Below are positions 38,294-47,968 of a stretch of 64,000 nt of DNA, in pieces. Position 1 is the stretch's first letter, and every line of letters begins with the position of its first letter. This DNA is from Pseudochryseolinea flava. Its GTDB lineage: Bacteria; Bacteroidota; Bacteroidia; Cytophagales; Cyclobacteriaceae. The notes below the pieces were generated by a model, which saw only the letters and a list, made by a program, of their open reading frames with translations, searched no databases and was not told the origin of the DNA. The DNA lies in contig NZ_QMFY01000020.1 of the NCBI RefSeq assembly GCF_003286915.1, positions 24,563 through 88,562 of the forward strand, in the 5' to 3' direction. Both the position numbers and the translations under genes were made by a program.

Positions 38294-38473
38294 ATGAAAA
38301 AATTCGAAGACTTGAAGACCTTGATAGCTTCTGTAGAAGATGACATGGATAAGTTCTACAATAAGCAAAATAGCGCCGCTGGAACACGTGTTAGAAAAGC
38401 CATGCAAGATTTAAAATCATTGGCTCAAGAAATCAGAACAGAAGTTCAAGAAACAAAAAACAAAGAAGCTTAA
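38294..38473 (+). CDS. Histone H1-like nucleoid protein (Hc1 type)
   Basis: 59 residues from the ATG at 38294. MKKFEDLKTLIASVEDDMDK, then AAGTRVRKAMQDLKSLAQEI and RTEVQE, is the pattern of the short Hc1-like histone family widespread in Bacteroidota. Small, helical and Lys-rich; expected to bind DNA nonspecifically. A longer in-frame upstream extension does not match the family and is not used. Followed by a strong terminator. Confidence 0.88.
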   Translation: MKKFEDLKTLIASVEDDMDKFYNKQNSAAGTRVRKAMQDLKSLAQEIRTEVQETKNKEA

Positions 38474-38527
38474 CGCTCATCGTGCATTAACGCGATCGAC
38501 ACGTTAACAGATCGCTTAACAACAATA

Positions 38528-38562
38528 AAAGCTCGCAAATTGAATTTGCGAGCTTTCTTTTT
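38528..38562 (+). terminator. Intrinsic terminator after the Hc1 gene
   Basis: A 14-bp near-palindrome AAAGCTCGCAAATT/AATTTGCGAGCTTT with a minimal loop, followed by CTTTTTC. Confidence 0.88.
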
Positions 38563-38597
38563 CTTATCACACCGTACGGGTCACACCATCAAGGTTG

Positions 38598-39416
38598 CTA
38601 AACCAAATGAATTGCGATAACAAATAGGATAAACTTATATACCGTCTGCACAAACGCGAATAGAAATGTAAGTAGCACAATGGTATAGATTGTTCTTATC
38701 CAGAAATTCCATTCAAAGAAACGCTTTGCTGCAAAATTAACATACAGGCCAAGTCCCAAGCCCATAATAATAACTACGAATCCCTCGCGCTCAAACAACG
38801 CCATACCCATCGATGCAAATAACATTTTTATCAGTGGCAGTAATAAAAATCCCCAAAGTATAAATACGCTCGCTATTTCAGTCGCAAATATGAAATGATC
38901 ATAGTAGTATTTCCGCTTTCGAAATGCCATCGCATACGACACGAGTGCTGTAAATGGAATAATAATGATCAACAAGAACTTCGACGTCTTTTCGCCTTTG
39001 TAGTGAAATGCTTCTTCCAATTCTTTAGGTGATAAGTCTTTTTGTTCTTGTACTTTTTCAGATAGCGACGTTGCGTACTCGCCGTACAGTGGACTTGCCA
39101 AGTGAAAGCTAAGTTTCATATTCAATCCACCAAACAAAGGAAACATCAAATAAAGAATTACAGCCATCAAGAAGAACGGAATGGGCTTAAAGTAACGTCG
39201 GCGAATTCCGTTGATGAAATCCAGTGACAATTGCCCAGGACGAAATGGCAAAACTCTTAGCGTATTAAACAATGTTCCTTCAAAATGCGTGAAGAAGTGA
39301 AAAACTTCTTCGAACAAATGCTTGAATGAACGATCATGAGAGTAAACCTTCTCACCACATTCATTGCAGTATTTCCCTGAAAATTCGTTAGAGCAGTTCT
39401 TACAGGTATTGATCAT
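38598..39416 (-). CDS. DUF3667 domain membrane protein with zinc ribbon
   Basis: 272 residues from the ATG at 39416 (MINTCKNCSNEFSGKYCNEC). The four-Cys ribbon CxxC-N9-CxxC starts the protein, followed by FKHLFEEVFHFFTHFEGTLF and LPFRPGQLSLDFINGIRRRY, the DUF3667 signature. Four or five transmembrane helices follow. Function unknown; common in Bacteroidota. An earlier start at 39470 would precede the ribbon with unrelated residues. Confidence 0.85.
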   Translation of the reverse strand: MINTCKNCSNEFSGKYCNECGEKVYSHDRSFKHLFEEVFHFFTHFEGTLFNTLRVLPFRPGQLSLDFINGIRRRYFKPIPFFLMAVILYLMFPLFGGLNMKLSFHLASPLYGEYATSLSEKVQEQKDLSPKELEEAFHYKGEKTSKFLLIIIIPFTALVSYAMAFRKRKYYYDHFIFATEIASVFILWGFLLLPLIKMLFASMGMALFEREGFVVIIMGLGLGLYVNFAAKRFFEWNFWIRTIYTIVLLTFLFAFVQTVYKFILFVIAIHLV

Positions 39417-39594
39417 CGATCTATTAAAAAATTGCGCGCATGAAGATAACATTTTTGAGTAGAAACGCACAATCGGATTGCATCAGCCGCACTAGCCAAC
39501 AACCGAAAACCCATGCATCGCCTTACAATCCGAAAAGAACCGCGCATTGTTGAATGGTCAACTTTATATAATTTCCGTCCTTGAATTCTTCTAT

Positions 39595-39846
39595 ATGTTT
39601 AACGGACCAGATTATCCAAAATCACTAGACGAAGATGTTTTCGACGTTTGGTTAGAAAAAGGCCGAGAGCAGAAACTTGGCTATCATTGTTTGATTATCA
39701 TCTGGGACGAATACGATGCTGCCTACAAGCCCATATACGCAGAACATCGCGATGAAATTTCAAAGTATCCATCCCGCGAAAAATCTACTGGTCGTGAGTG
39801 GCTTGTCGCGGCCTACGACTTGTACTCTGAATCAAGAGTTGCATAA
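39595..39846 (+). CDS. Small acidic protein of unknown function
   Basis: 83 residues from the ATG at 39595 (MFNGPDYPKSLDEDVFDVWL), favoured over an earlier ATG-like frame start at 39547. Soluble, with several aromatic residues (CLIIIWDEYDAAYKPIYAEH). No family recognised. Confidence 0.55.
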   Translation: MFNGPDYPKSLDEDVFDVWLEKGREQKLGYHCLIIIWDEYDAAYKPIYAEHRDEISKYPSREKSTGREWLVAAYDLYSESRVA

Positions 39847-40049
39847 AAATTTTGTAAAAAAGTCAAGTTGCCAAGATAGAACGATCATTAAGAAAGACCG
39901 CGCTACATTTGTACCAGTCCAACTATGCTAAACATTCACAGCGGAATGCAAAAGCGTAGATAATACTGATCATTACCTGTCGGAATTGTCTTTTCACAAT
40001 TCGTAACTTTTATTCACCTTTGTAGTGTTAAGCAAGCACACCTGCATAT

Positions 40050-40433
40050 ATGAATGGCGCCAAAGCACCTACACTTGATCAACTTATCGAAGAATATAAA
40101 TCCCTCCCGCAATTCTGTGAAAATGTGAACTATTCAGATGAAGCGGCGATCAAAAAAAACAATCAGTCCGTTAAGCGAATGATCAAAATCGTGAAGGCGA
40201 TCGTCAAAAACTATGGCGGCTCAGGCATTCACAAGCTCAAGCCACTGCTTGATATTGATGCTCACAAAACAAATTTATGGATTGCCACACACCTATTGGA
40301 AGAAGTGGAGGTAGATGAAGCGCTCGAAGAAAAAGCACTTGACGTGATCAAACGTGTCTCGGCCACTGACCCACTTTTGAAAGTAAGTTATGATCACTGG
40401 CTGAAGCTATATTTTGGAACGGCTGAAAACTAA
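40050..40433 (+). CDS. DUF2019-like helical protein
   Basis: 127 residues, all helical in appearance. SVKRMIKIVKAIVKNYGGSG, HKLKPLLDIDAHKTNLWIAT and HLLEEVEVDEALEEKALDVI resemble DUF2019 proteins, which are HEAT-like and often annotated as immunity proteins. No toxin gene is adjacent. Followed by a bidirectional terminator. Confidence 0.55.
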   Translation: MNGAKAPTLDQLIEEYKSLPQFCENVNYSDEAAIKKNNQSVKRMIKIVKAIVKNYGGSGIHKLKPLLDIDAHKTNLWIATHLLEEVEVDEALEEKALDVIKRVSATDPLLKVSYDHWLKLYFGTAEN

Positions 40434-40457
40434 ACACGTAACTCATCGGTACAATAA

Positions 40458-40490
40458 AAAAGGATCAGCGATTTCTGCTAATCCTTTTTC
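40458..40490. terminator. Bidirectional terminator
   Basis: AAAAGGATcAGC pairs with GCTaATCCTTTT (one mismatch), 7-base loop, with A-run and T-run flanks, between the converging 40050 gene and the GH43-ricin gene. Confidence 0.75.
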
Positions 40491-40506
40491 ATTACGTCAA
40501 ATCACG

Positions 40507-40760
40507 TCAATTGGTCTTGATCAACTTTCCTTGAATCAATTCGCCATTGACAATTGTTCTGTAGATGTACAATCCCGGACTTAAATCACTGCCGTCCATC
40601 TCAAGTTCATGTGCACCGGGTTGTAGTTTAACAAAGGAGAACGATTTAATTCTTTCACCGTTTGCAGCCTGAAACATGCCGATGGTTACATCTGATTCTA
40701 CCGCGAGCGTCAACGCGATTTTAATTTTACTGGTGAAGGGACTAGGGTATGGCCCGTATC
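40507..40760 (-). pseudogene. Out-of-frame T9SS sorting domain of the GH43-ricin gene
   Basis: On the minus strand, the sequence just after base 40760 reads YPSPFTSKIKIALTLAVESD and continues to LSPGLYIYRTIVNGELIQGK. This is a complete T9SS C-terminal sorting domain, but it lies one base out of frame with the enzyme. The break lies at about 40751-40755 in a GGGCC run (minus strand), where one missing G or C explains it. Confidence 0.75.
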
Positions 40761-42260
40761 AGTCTTTTCTTCTGAAGCGACAACCTCTTCACTTTCGGTT
40801 GCTAGGCGCGCTGCTGTTGCCGGTACAAGTTGCCATTGCTGATCATTTGCGAAATTAAAATTACTCAGCACGATACCCGCGCTATTGCTTTGTGATGCAT
40901 TACTCACACCGAGTGTTTTACCAAGTGTATTAACACTAACGAAACGATAATATCCGCCTTTACAAGCAACGATGTGCCACTTCTGGGCGAAGTTTCCATT
41001 GTTGTCGTATTGCTGAACATTGGTGCCTACCGTACGAGACGAATTAGGATTATCGAGAGACTTGCCACTGTGCACGTTTACAATTCTATACTCGCCCCTT
41101 CCCAAATTCTGAATCGTCCACCGCTGATTCGCTCCTCCATTCCAAGTATATTGTTTAATGAGCGCATTGTTCGCCGTTGAAAAACCAGGCACATCCATAA
41201 CCTTTCCAGAATTTCTATTCACGATTCTAAACTCACCACTATAATTAATTGCAGCACCATTCGACCACAATCCTGTAGCGGTATTGATCGTCCATTGATC
41301 ATACCATGGTAGTGATAAGGTTGTACCAGAAATCTGTATTGGCAAAAGTATTAGGCGCGTCATGGAATAGTTTCCTGTAGACCAACGATCACCGATGAAA
41401 ACCACTGTGGTTCCACTTGTTCCTGTAACGGCGAACGAATTTGTAACCTGCGATTGATATGTTTTTGCACCCGACGGAGCAATGAGCCCTCGCAGCGTCC
41501 ACGGGCCCGCCAGTGACGTCGCTGTATAATAACGATTGTCGTTGGTATCCCATCCCGAGCACATGGACTCGATAAGATAATACATGCTTCCCGACTTAAA
41601 CAACGCATGACCTTCACAACCGAATCCAGTTGACGTATTCGCGCCAGAGCCTCTATAAACTTCACGCACATGACCTGTATAAGACGCATTCAACTCCATG
41701 ATCACAACCTGTGAATTGTTGGTGATACTACTAATCATATACGCCTTCCCATCGGTATCTTTAAAAACATTCATGTCTTTGCTGTCAAGCCCCAATGGTC
41801 GGAAGTGACCTTGCCATGTATAGTTCCCGCCAATCGTGCTACTTGTAGCATATCCTACTTCAGAAGTCGCATAGGCATTCCAACCTTCGTAGTGCACCCA
41901 CAAAACAAACTGCCCTGTTTCAGTGTTGTGTAGAAGCTTTGGCCGTTCAACCACAGAGCCCGAAGCAATATCAGGATGTGATGCGTTTGAAAGAATCGTA
42001 TTCACAAACGTCCATGTTTTTAAATCCGGCGACGAGTAAAGATTCACGCCTCGAAACGTGTAATTGTTCTGTGAACGATCCATTCCCCATAAATAGTAAA
42101 GGCTTCCTACTTTCATAATACCGCCTTCAACAGCTTGCACGAGATTGCCGTTGGTGTCATACCAATCGCCGCCCGGATAGAATACAGTTTGCGCATTGAT
42201 CTTACTTGACGAACACCAAGCAAAAAGCAAGACAAATAATACAACGGAAAAACGTCTCAT
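40710..42260 (-). CDS. GH43-like enzyme with C-terminal ricin-type lectin, frameshifted before its sorting tail
   Basis: 516 residues from the ATG at 42260; another start 18 codons upstream is possible. A signal peptide ends near SKINAQ. The catalytic domain (about 25-340) looks like the GH43_24/34 branch: instead of the ADP strand there is QAVEGGIMKVGSLYYLWGMD, followed by GVNLYSSPDLKTWTFV. GH43_24 contains exo-beta-1,3-galactanases that lack the usual base Asp. About 360-500 form a ricin-type beta-trefoil with QxW repeats (NQRWTIQ, AQKWHIV, DQQWQLV). The frame then ends out of register with the T9SS domain. Own upstream regulatory element at 42385-42423. Confidence 0.8.
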   Translation of the reverse strand: MRRFSVVLFVLLFAWCSSSKINAQTVFYPGGDWYDTNGNLVQAVEGGIMKVGSLYYLWGMDRSQNNYTFRGVNLYSSPDLKTWTFVNTILSNASHPDIASGSVVERPKLLHNTETGQFVLWVHYEGWNAYATSEVGYATSSTIGGNYTWQGHFRPLGLDSKDMNVFKDTDGKAYMISSITNNSQVVIMELNASYTGHVREVYRGSGANTSTGFGCEGHALFKSGSMYYLIESMCSGWDTNDNRYYTATSLAGPWTLRGLIAPSGAKTYQSQVTNSFAVTGTSGTTVVFIGDRWSTGNYSMTRLILLPIQISGTTLSLPWYDQWTINTATGLWSNGAAINYSGEFRIVNRNSGKVMDVPGFSTANNALIKQYTWNGGANQRWTIQNLGRGEYRIVNVHSGKSLDNPNSSRTVGTNVQQYDNNGNFAQKWHIVACKGGYYRFVSVNTLGKTLGVSNASQSNSAGIVLSNFNFANDQQWQLVPATAARLATESEEVVASEEKTDTGHTLVPSPVKLKSR

Positions 42261-42384
42261 TGATTTGACAACGCGCTGCTCGACGAGCAACATTGATGGT
42301 CTAGTTGTAGTCATAATTAGTTTGGTTTAGGTGATTTTTTTTTTGATCTACAACTGAAATTAGCATCACATACACCCATCACAT

Positions 42385-42423
42385 GGGGGTGTTATCGACA
42401 ATTAAAGGGGGACACATAGACAT
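42385..42423 (-). promoter_or_regulatory. Composite regulatory element, copy 1 (upstream of the GH43-ricin gene)
   Basis: Read on the minus strand toward the gene: ATGTCTA, 5 bases, CCCCC, 17 bases, CCCCC. The same spacing occurs at 55317-55355 and 60088-60126. It lies about 125 bases upstream of the ATG at 42260. A candidate binding site for the local hybrid two-component regulator. Confidence 0.7.
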
Positions 42424-42569
42424 ATTCAATCGTTTGAAACATTCCCAATCACGCCACCGACAATGATAAAACATTCCTTGCAAGAGGTGTCAACGGACTG
42501 GACACACGCATTCCATGAGAGGAGAACTCCTGCATCACACCCAATAAATCAGGTCGACAACGCTTTAAC

Positions 42570-43823
42570 TCATTTCGTTCCGCCAACACCTTCAAGTGTC
42601 GGAATCACTTCAATGATCTTCCCATTAGAATCAAACGTGAGGTGATCGATACAAACCTCTCGGTTAAATCCTGCATCACGTCCCATGGTAATTCCTTTGG
42701 GATAGTTGAAACGATGATACACAAGAAACCATTTGTCCGTAGCAGGAATATTAATCACAGCATGATGGCCAGTACCATGAATCTGCTGCTTCAAATTTCT
42801 TCGGATCACAATGTTATCATTGGCGATAGTCACTGGTCCCATTGGTGACGACGATGTTCCATAACGTACTTTGTAGTTCGGACTTCGTGTATCATCCTCT
42901 GACCACATGAAATAATAAATGCCCTTCCGGAAAAACACATAAGTCCCTTCTCTAAAGGTCTTGTCCGTTGGAATCACACGCAGCGTTTCTCGTTTGATCG
43001 AGATCATGTCATCGTTCAATTCCGCTGCTGCAAGGTAGCCGTTACCCCAATACAGGTAATGTTTCTTCGACACCGGATCAGCAAATACCATCGGATCTAT
43101 TTCTTGACCATTGTGAATGCCTTCTGGTTTAAAATCAATCAACGCCTTTCCTGAATCTTTAAATGGTCCCCGAGGATTGTCTGCAGTCGCAACGCCAATT
43201 TTCTGCGCCGCGGTGAAATAAAAATAGTAGTGATACTTACCATTCTCGTTTCGTTCAATTGCTGACGGCGCCCATGCATTACGATTTGCCCAAGTAACAT
43301 CCTTGGTTAAATCGAGTATCACGCCTTCGTCTTTCCAAGACGTCAAATCAATGGATGAAAATACTTTGAAGTAGGTACCTGACCAATTTTGAAAACCATC
43401 GCTTGTTGGATAGATATAGAACTTCTTGTCTTTATGAGAATATAAAATATCAGGATCAGCATAAAAACCTTTCAGCACTGGATTACGCGCCACATATGCA
43501 TCGACCTGGATTTTAACTTCACCGTTAGGTGTTGATGCTGTATACGTAACTGCACCTTTGCTGAAATTAACAGCTCCCTTTGGTGTAATGATTATCGATG
43601 CATCTTGGCTTACAAACATAGGATCGAGTGCTTTTAAGTTAGTGCCCTCCTTCACGGGAAGTCGAACTAATCCAAGGGAATCATTGCAATCGATATTATT
43701 CATGTTCACGTTCTTCGATTGTGCGTTTGAGAATATTTTACACAATCCGTCAGATAATTTTTCTTGTGCGACAGTCTTAACGACGAAAAACGTAAAAAAG
43801 AGGAGAGCTAAATTCTTTAACAT
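42570..43823 (-). CDS. GH43 family glycoside hydrolase
   Basis: 417 residues with a signal peptide (ALLFFTFFVVKTVAQ). Residues about 25-110 are a beta-rich N-terminal module ending VTYTASTPNGEVKIQVDAYV. The GH43 propeller follows with the base Asp123 in YADPDILY, EIDPMVFADP around 235-245, and the acid Glu292 in REGTYVF, plus RNAWAPSAIE and GTGHHAV. Probably an arabinofuranosidase or beta-galactosidase/xylosidase type. It is the last gene of the large operon, 18 bases after HTCS. Confidence 0.9.
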   Translation of the reverse strand: MLKNLALLFFTFFVVKTVAQEKLSDGLCKIFSNAQSKNVNMNNIDCNDSLGLVRLPVKEGTNLKALDPMFVSQDASIIITPKGAVNFSKGAVTYTASTPNGEVKIQVDAYVARNPVLKGFYADPDILYSHKDKKFYIYPTSDGFQNWSGTYFKVFSSIDLTSWKDEGVILDLTKDVTWANRNAWAPSAIERNENGKYHYYFYFTAAQKIGVATADNPRGPFKDSGKALIDFKPEGIHNGQEIDPMVFADPVSKKHYLYWGNGYLAAAELNDDMISIKRETLRVIPTDKTFREGTYVFFRKGIYYFMWSEDDTRSPNYKVRYGTSSSPMGPVTIANDNIVIRRNLKQQIHGTGHHAVINIPATDKWFLVYHRFNYPKGITMGRDAGFNREVCIDHLTFDSNGKIIEVIPTLEGVGGTK

Positions 43824-43841
43824 AAATGAGCTTGAAGCATT

Positions 43842-46800
43842 TTATTTATCGAGAAGTTGAGACGGTGGATAACCAAATTCCTTAATAAAACATTTTCTAA
43901 AATATTTGATATCAGAAAAACCGACCAAATAAACGACTTCGTAGACTTTGTACTTTTGGGTTCGTAACAATTTCGCTGCTTCTGAAATTCTCAACGATCG
44001 AATGTACTCAATCGGCGAAAGCCCCGTGAGTTGTTTGATCTTTCGATACACCAGCGTTTTGCTTAGCCCTAATTCCTGACTGAGTGTATCGACGCTAAGA
44101 TCGGCGTTGTCCATATTCACTTTAACAACATCATAGATAGTTTGCAGTAATTTTTCATCTGCAGAAGCAATCTTCGGTGTCTCATCGCTGAAGAAAAGTG
44201 TTCGATAGTAGCGTTTGGAATTTTCCCTTGCTTGTAGGAGATTGTTGATGGTCAGCGAAAGTATTTCCGGACTGAAAGGCTTTGTTATATACGAATCTGC
44301 ACCAGTCTCTAAGCCTTCCTTATGATGATGATGTGCCGACCGCGCCGTAAGCAACACAACCGGTATATGACTCGATTTAATATTATGCTTTAATGTATGA
44401 CAGAACTCGATGCCATCCATCTTCTCCATCATCACGTCGCTCACAACCAGATCAGGATTATGATCATAGGCAAGGGTTAGTCCGTGCTCTGCATTGCTAC
44501 TTTCTATCACACGATACGTTGCTCCTAAATAGTCTTTCAAAAACGATCTTACTTCATTGTCATCTTCTACCAGAAGAACAGTCTTCAGACCTTTCTTTCC
44601 ATGACTGGAAGATTCATCGAGTTCTTCCTCATGATCATGAGACTCGGCTTCTATCTCATACGGGCTCTCTTGTTCGAAAATAACATTGTTTAGTTGATAG
44701 TGATCCTTACCCAATGGTATTTTAATCGTGAACACCGTACCTACACCAACGGTACTGTGCGCCGCAATTTCCCCTTGATGAAGTTGAATGAGCTTCTTCG
44801 CCAATGCCAAGCCGATACCTGTACTAATTTGACTATTGGCGTTGCCTTTATAAAACCAATCAAATATGTAACGAATTTGAGTAGGCTCGATTCCAACACC
44901 ATTGTCCTTTACCTCGATGCAAACAAACTCGGTATCCTCAGCTTCAATTTGTTTTTTAACCGTAATACTGATCGCATTTCCTTCGCCGATATACTTAAAT
45001 GAGTTGGAGACAATGTTGGTGACAACCATTTCAATTTTCTCAGGATCGACCCACGTATAAATAGATTTCTCTTCTGTATAAAATTCAAAATGAACGTTCG
45101 GACGATTTGCAAGCTCTCGGAAGTTTACAAAGATTTCCTCCACAAACGGTACAATGTCGATCTGTTTAAGCGTAAGTACCATTTTACCTGATTCAATCTT
45201 TCGGTAGTCTAGCAACTTATTGATGAGCGACAGCAGCTTGTGCGCATTCTTGTGCACCATCCGAAGTTTCTTCCCGCTGGGAGATTCGCCATTCTCTTTC
45301 GACATCATATCCTCCAACGGACCGATGATCAACGTTAAAGGTGTTTTGAACTCATGAGAGACTTCCGTGAAGAATGCAAGCTTATCTTGAACCAATTGCC
45401 GTTCACGTCTTCTTTTATTCTTCTCGCTCTTTACACGTTTCTTTAAATACAGCTGCCGCCTACGATTGGCGTACACAATCCACGCACCACCAATCAAAAC
45501 AACACCGTAAGCCAGGTAAGCCAACGGAGTTTTCCATAAAGGCGATTGTACATTGATTTTAACATGAGCGTATTTAGTCGGCCACGAATTCGGTTGATTA
45601 GCAGCTTTAACCTTAAATTCATAATTCCCCGGAGGTAAATAACGATAAGATGCAGTGCGATTATTGCCAACAAAATTCCAGTCTACATCGAATCCTTCAA
45701 GCTTGTATGCATACTCACATTTTTGTGGCGCACTATAATCGAGTGCCGTAAACTCGAACGTAAAAGAAGCTTGATCATGTTGCAACGTGATCTCTTCCGT
45801 TTCATCGATTACTTTTTGAAGCACGTCATCTTCCGTTGTTCCACCGATCTTCACCGGCTTATTGAACAATCGAAATCCTGACAACTTCACATCTGGAACG
45901 AGCTTGCTATTGCTGACTTTTTGTGGATAAAAAAGGTTGAAGCCATACGTTCCGCCAAAACAAATATATCCCTTCCATGAATTTTTTAAAGATGAGCCGG
46001 CGTTGAATTGCCCTTGCTGAATTCCGTCGCCTGAGGTGTAGTTAAAAAATGTTTGCGTCTCGCTTTCCAACCTTGATATCCCGCGTATCGTACTGCACCA
46101 TACATTTTGTTGATCGTCAATTTGAACACCAAACACTGTATTACTTACTAAGCCATCTTCCTCGGTAAATCGCTTAAAGCTTTTACTATTTAAATCGTAG
46201 GCGCTTAGTCCGCCACCACCGGTTGCAATCCACAGTACGTTGTCGCCGTCAATGGCGAGGGCATGCACAACATTGCTATGCAGGAGATTCGTTGAGTCTG
46301 TTCCTGTAAATATATTCTCAACCACTTTTGTTGTTGGATCGTAGGAGAGCAATCCATTACCATAACACCCGAGCCATAGTCGACCTTTTTTGTCTTCTAC
46401 TATCGCGCGCACATCGATCGTGCCGAATACCGGAACATCACGGTTTAATTTGAAAGTTTTGGTAGCATGATCGAGCATACTGAGGCCGCCGCGCGTTGCG
46501 CCTACCCATATGTTATGATGAGAATCTTCAAACAGAAAAGACACGCGGTGGCCGAGTGGCACTGGTCGATCTGACGCTGAACGTTGATAGTGTTCGAACG
46601 TATTTGATATTTTATCATAACGATACACACCATGCAAATAAGTACCGAACCATAGATTACCATGATAATCACGGAGCGCACTGTACACGACGTCGTCGCC
46701 AATACTTCCAGGTTTACCATCGGCTTCATAATGATGCAGTAATTTTCCGTCGGATGTAAATTTATAGATGCCTCTTGAATCAGTTCCCGCCCAGATATTC

Positions 46801-47960
46801 CCATCATCATCATTACACAGTCCGTAAAACGAAACCATACTCTCAGCCGGGCCGTTATTTCGTTTGACTTCTACTTTCAAGAAGTTTTTATCTTCGTCGC
46901 TAACCATAAATACGCCATCACCGTGCGTACCGATCCAAATATTTTTATCACGGTCTTGAAACAGTGATCGAATCGTATGTTGTGAAATATCAAATTGGTC
47001 GAGTGCCGTAATGTGATGTGATTTCAATCGGTCGATCCTTCTGCCGTCGAAATCGCGCAGATCGACGGTATAAATACCGTTCCCTTGTGTACCTATCCAG
47101 AGATTCTTGTCTTTATCTTCTAGTAACGAAAATGCGCCGCGTTCACCCGGCAGAATTTTATCCAGCGTAACAAATCTCCCTTCCGCCCGGATAAAAAGCA
47201 CTAGCCCCTTCGTTGTACCGATCCAGATATTGCCGAGATGATCTTCAAGAAAACACTTTACATACCGTGAGGGAAGAAAATCGCCCGACGAGTACGCGTG
47301 AATTTTCTCATACGTTTTATCAGAACGCATTCTAAAAACATCGAGACCAGTGCTCTGCGTCCCAGACCAAACATACCCGTAACTATCTTCAAACACAGCA
47401 ATTGTCGCGGTGCTATTGACATCAAACTTTTTTGTATTGTCGTAGGCGAGCTTCGTTGGGTCGAATAAACCGATACCGCCGAAGTACCATCCTATCCAAA
47501 GTTTGTGATCACTACCTTCAGCGATATACGCTACATCATTATTGTTGCTGCTGCTGGACCCTGCTCTTCGAAAAACTTTCCACCTTTGTGTAGAGATATT
47601 GAATAAGTACAGGCCGCGACGAGAAGACACCCACAACCTTCCTTGTGAGTCTTTTAGCAGGCGCTGTACAAAGTTGTCATGAAATCCATTGGGACCACTC
47701 TTATCAAATCTGAAAGTCGTAAATGAGTATCCATCGAATCGATTTAATCCATCGTCGGTCGCAAACCACATCCAGCCTTTATCATCTTGCTCGATACTAT
47801 TGACAACCGCTTGCGACAATCCATCTTGGATGCTATACTTTTTAATGATCTTGTTGGTGATATGCTGCGCAGAGGTCGTGAACGTTCCACCGACGATCAT
47901 CAAAAAGATTAATCGCCACGAAAAGTAAACATGTATCTGCGCAACGTGTATTCGCAACAT
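43842..47960 (-). CDS. Hybrid two-component system regulator (HTCS)
   Basis: 1372 residues, the normal HTCS plan. A signal/anchor, then about 14 two-component propeller repeats forming two seven-bladed sensors (VNSIEQDDKGWMWFATDDGL, then many KNIWIGTHGDGVF-type blades), a Y_Y_Y domain (about 700-790), a transmembrane helix at about 800-822, HisKA with His869 in EVSHEFKTPLTLI, an ATPase domain (DNGVGIEP, GIGLALAKKL), a receiver with phospho-acceptor Asp1175 in VVSDVMMEKMDG, and a C-terminal AraC domain (LSVDTLSQELGLSKTLVYRK). It senses an oligosaccharide in the periplasm and activates PUL genes. It sits inside its own operon, 8 bases after DUF2264, so activation is self-reinforcing. A shared DNA element precedes all three PUL units. 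Confidence 0.96.
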   Translation of the reverse strand: MLRIHVAQIHVYFSWRLIFLMIVGGTFTTSAQHITNKIIKKYSIQDGLSQAVVNSIEQDDKGWMWFATDDGLNRFDGYSFTTFRFDKSGPNGFHDNFVQRLLKDSQGRLWVSSRRGLYLFNISTQRWKVFRRAGSSSSNNNDVAYIAEGSDHKLWIGWYFGGIGLFDPTKLAYDNTKKFDVNSTATIAVFEDSYGYVWSGTQSTGLDVFRMRSDKTYEKIHAYSSGDFLPSRYVKCFLEDHLGNIWIGTTKGLVLFIRAEGRFVTLDKILPGERGAFSLLEDKDKNLWIGTQGNGIYTVDLRDFDGRRIDRLKSHHITALDQFDISQHTIRSLFQDRDKNIWIGTHGDGVFMVSDEDKNFLKVEVKRNNGPAESMVSFYGLCNDDDGNIWAGTDSRGIYKFTSDGKLLHHYEADGKPGSIGDDVVYSALRDYHGNLWFGTYLHGVYRYDKISNTFEHYQRSASDRPVPLGHRVSFLFEDSHHNIWVGATRGGLSMLDHATKTFKLNRDVPVFGTIDVRAIVEDKKGRLWLGCYGNGLLSYDPTTKVVENIFTGTDSTNLLHSNVVHALAIDGDNVLWIATGGGGLSAYDLNSKSFKRFTEEDGLVSNTVFGVQIDDQQNVWCSTIRGISRLESETQTFFNYTSGDGIQQGQFNAGSSLKNSWKGYICFGGTYGFNLFYPQKVSNSKLVPDVKLSGFRLFNKPVKIGGTTEDDVLQKVIDETEEITLQHDQASFTFEFTALDYSAPQKCEYAYKLEGFDVDWNFVGNNRTASYRYLPPGNYEFKVKAANQPNSWPTKYAHVKINVQSPLWKTPLAYLAYGVVLIGGAWIVYANRRRQLYLKKRVKSEKNKRRRERQLVQDKLAFFTEVSHEFKTPLTLIIGPLEDMMSKENGESPSGKKLRMVHKNAHKLLSLINKLLDYRKIESGKMVLTLKQIDIVPFVEEIFVNFRELANRPNVHFEFYTEEKSIYTWVDPEKIEMVVTNIVSNSFKYIGEGNAISITVKKQIEAEDTEFVCIEVKDNGVGIEPTQIRYIFDWFYKGNANSQISTGIGLALAKKLIQLHQGEIAAHSTVGVGTVFTIKIPLGKDHYQLNNVIFEQESPYEIEAESHDHEEELDESSSHGKKGLKTVLLVEDDNEVRSFLKDYLGATYRVIESSNAEHGLTLAYDHNPDLVVSDVMMEKMDGIEFCHTLKHNIKSSHIPVVLLTARSAHHHHKEGLETGADSYITKPFSPEILSLTINNLLQARENSKRYYRTLFFSDETPKIASADEKLLQTIYDVVKVNMDNADLSVDTLSQELGLSKTLVYRKIKQLTGLSPIEYIRSLRISEAAKLLRTQKYKVYEVVYLVGFSDIKYFRKCFIKEFGYPPSQLLDK

Positions 47961-47968
47961 GGTCTTGA

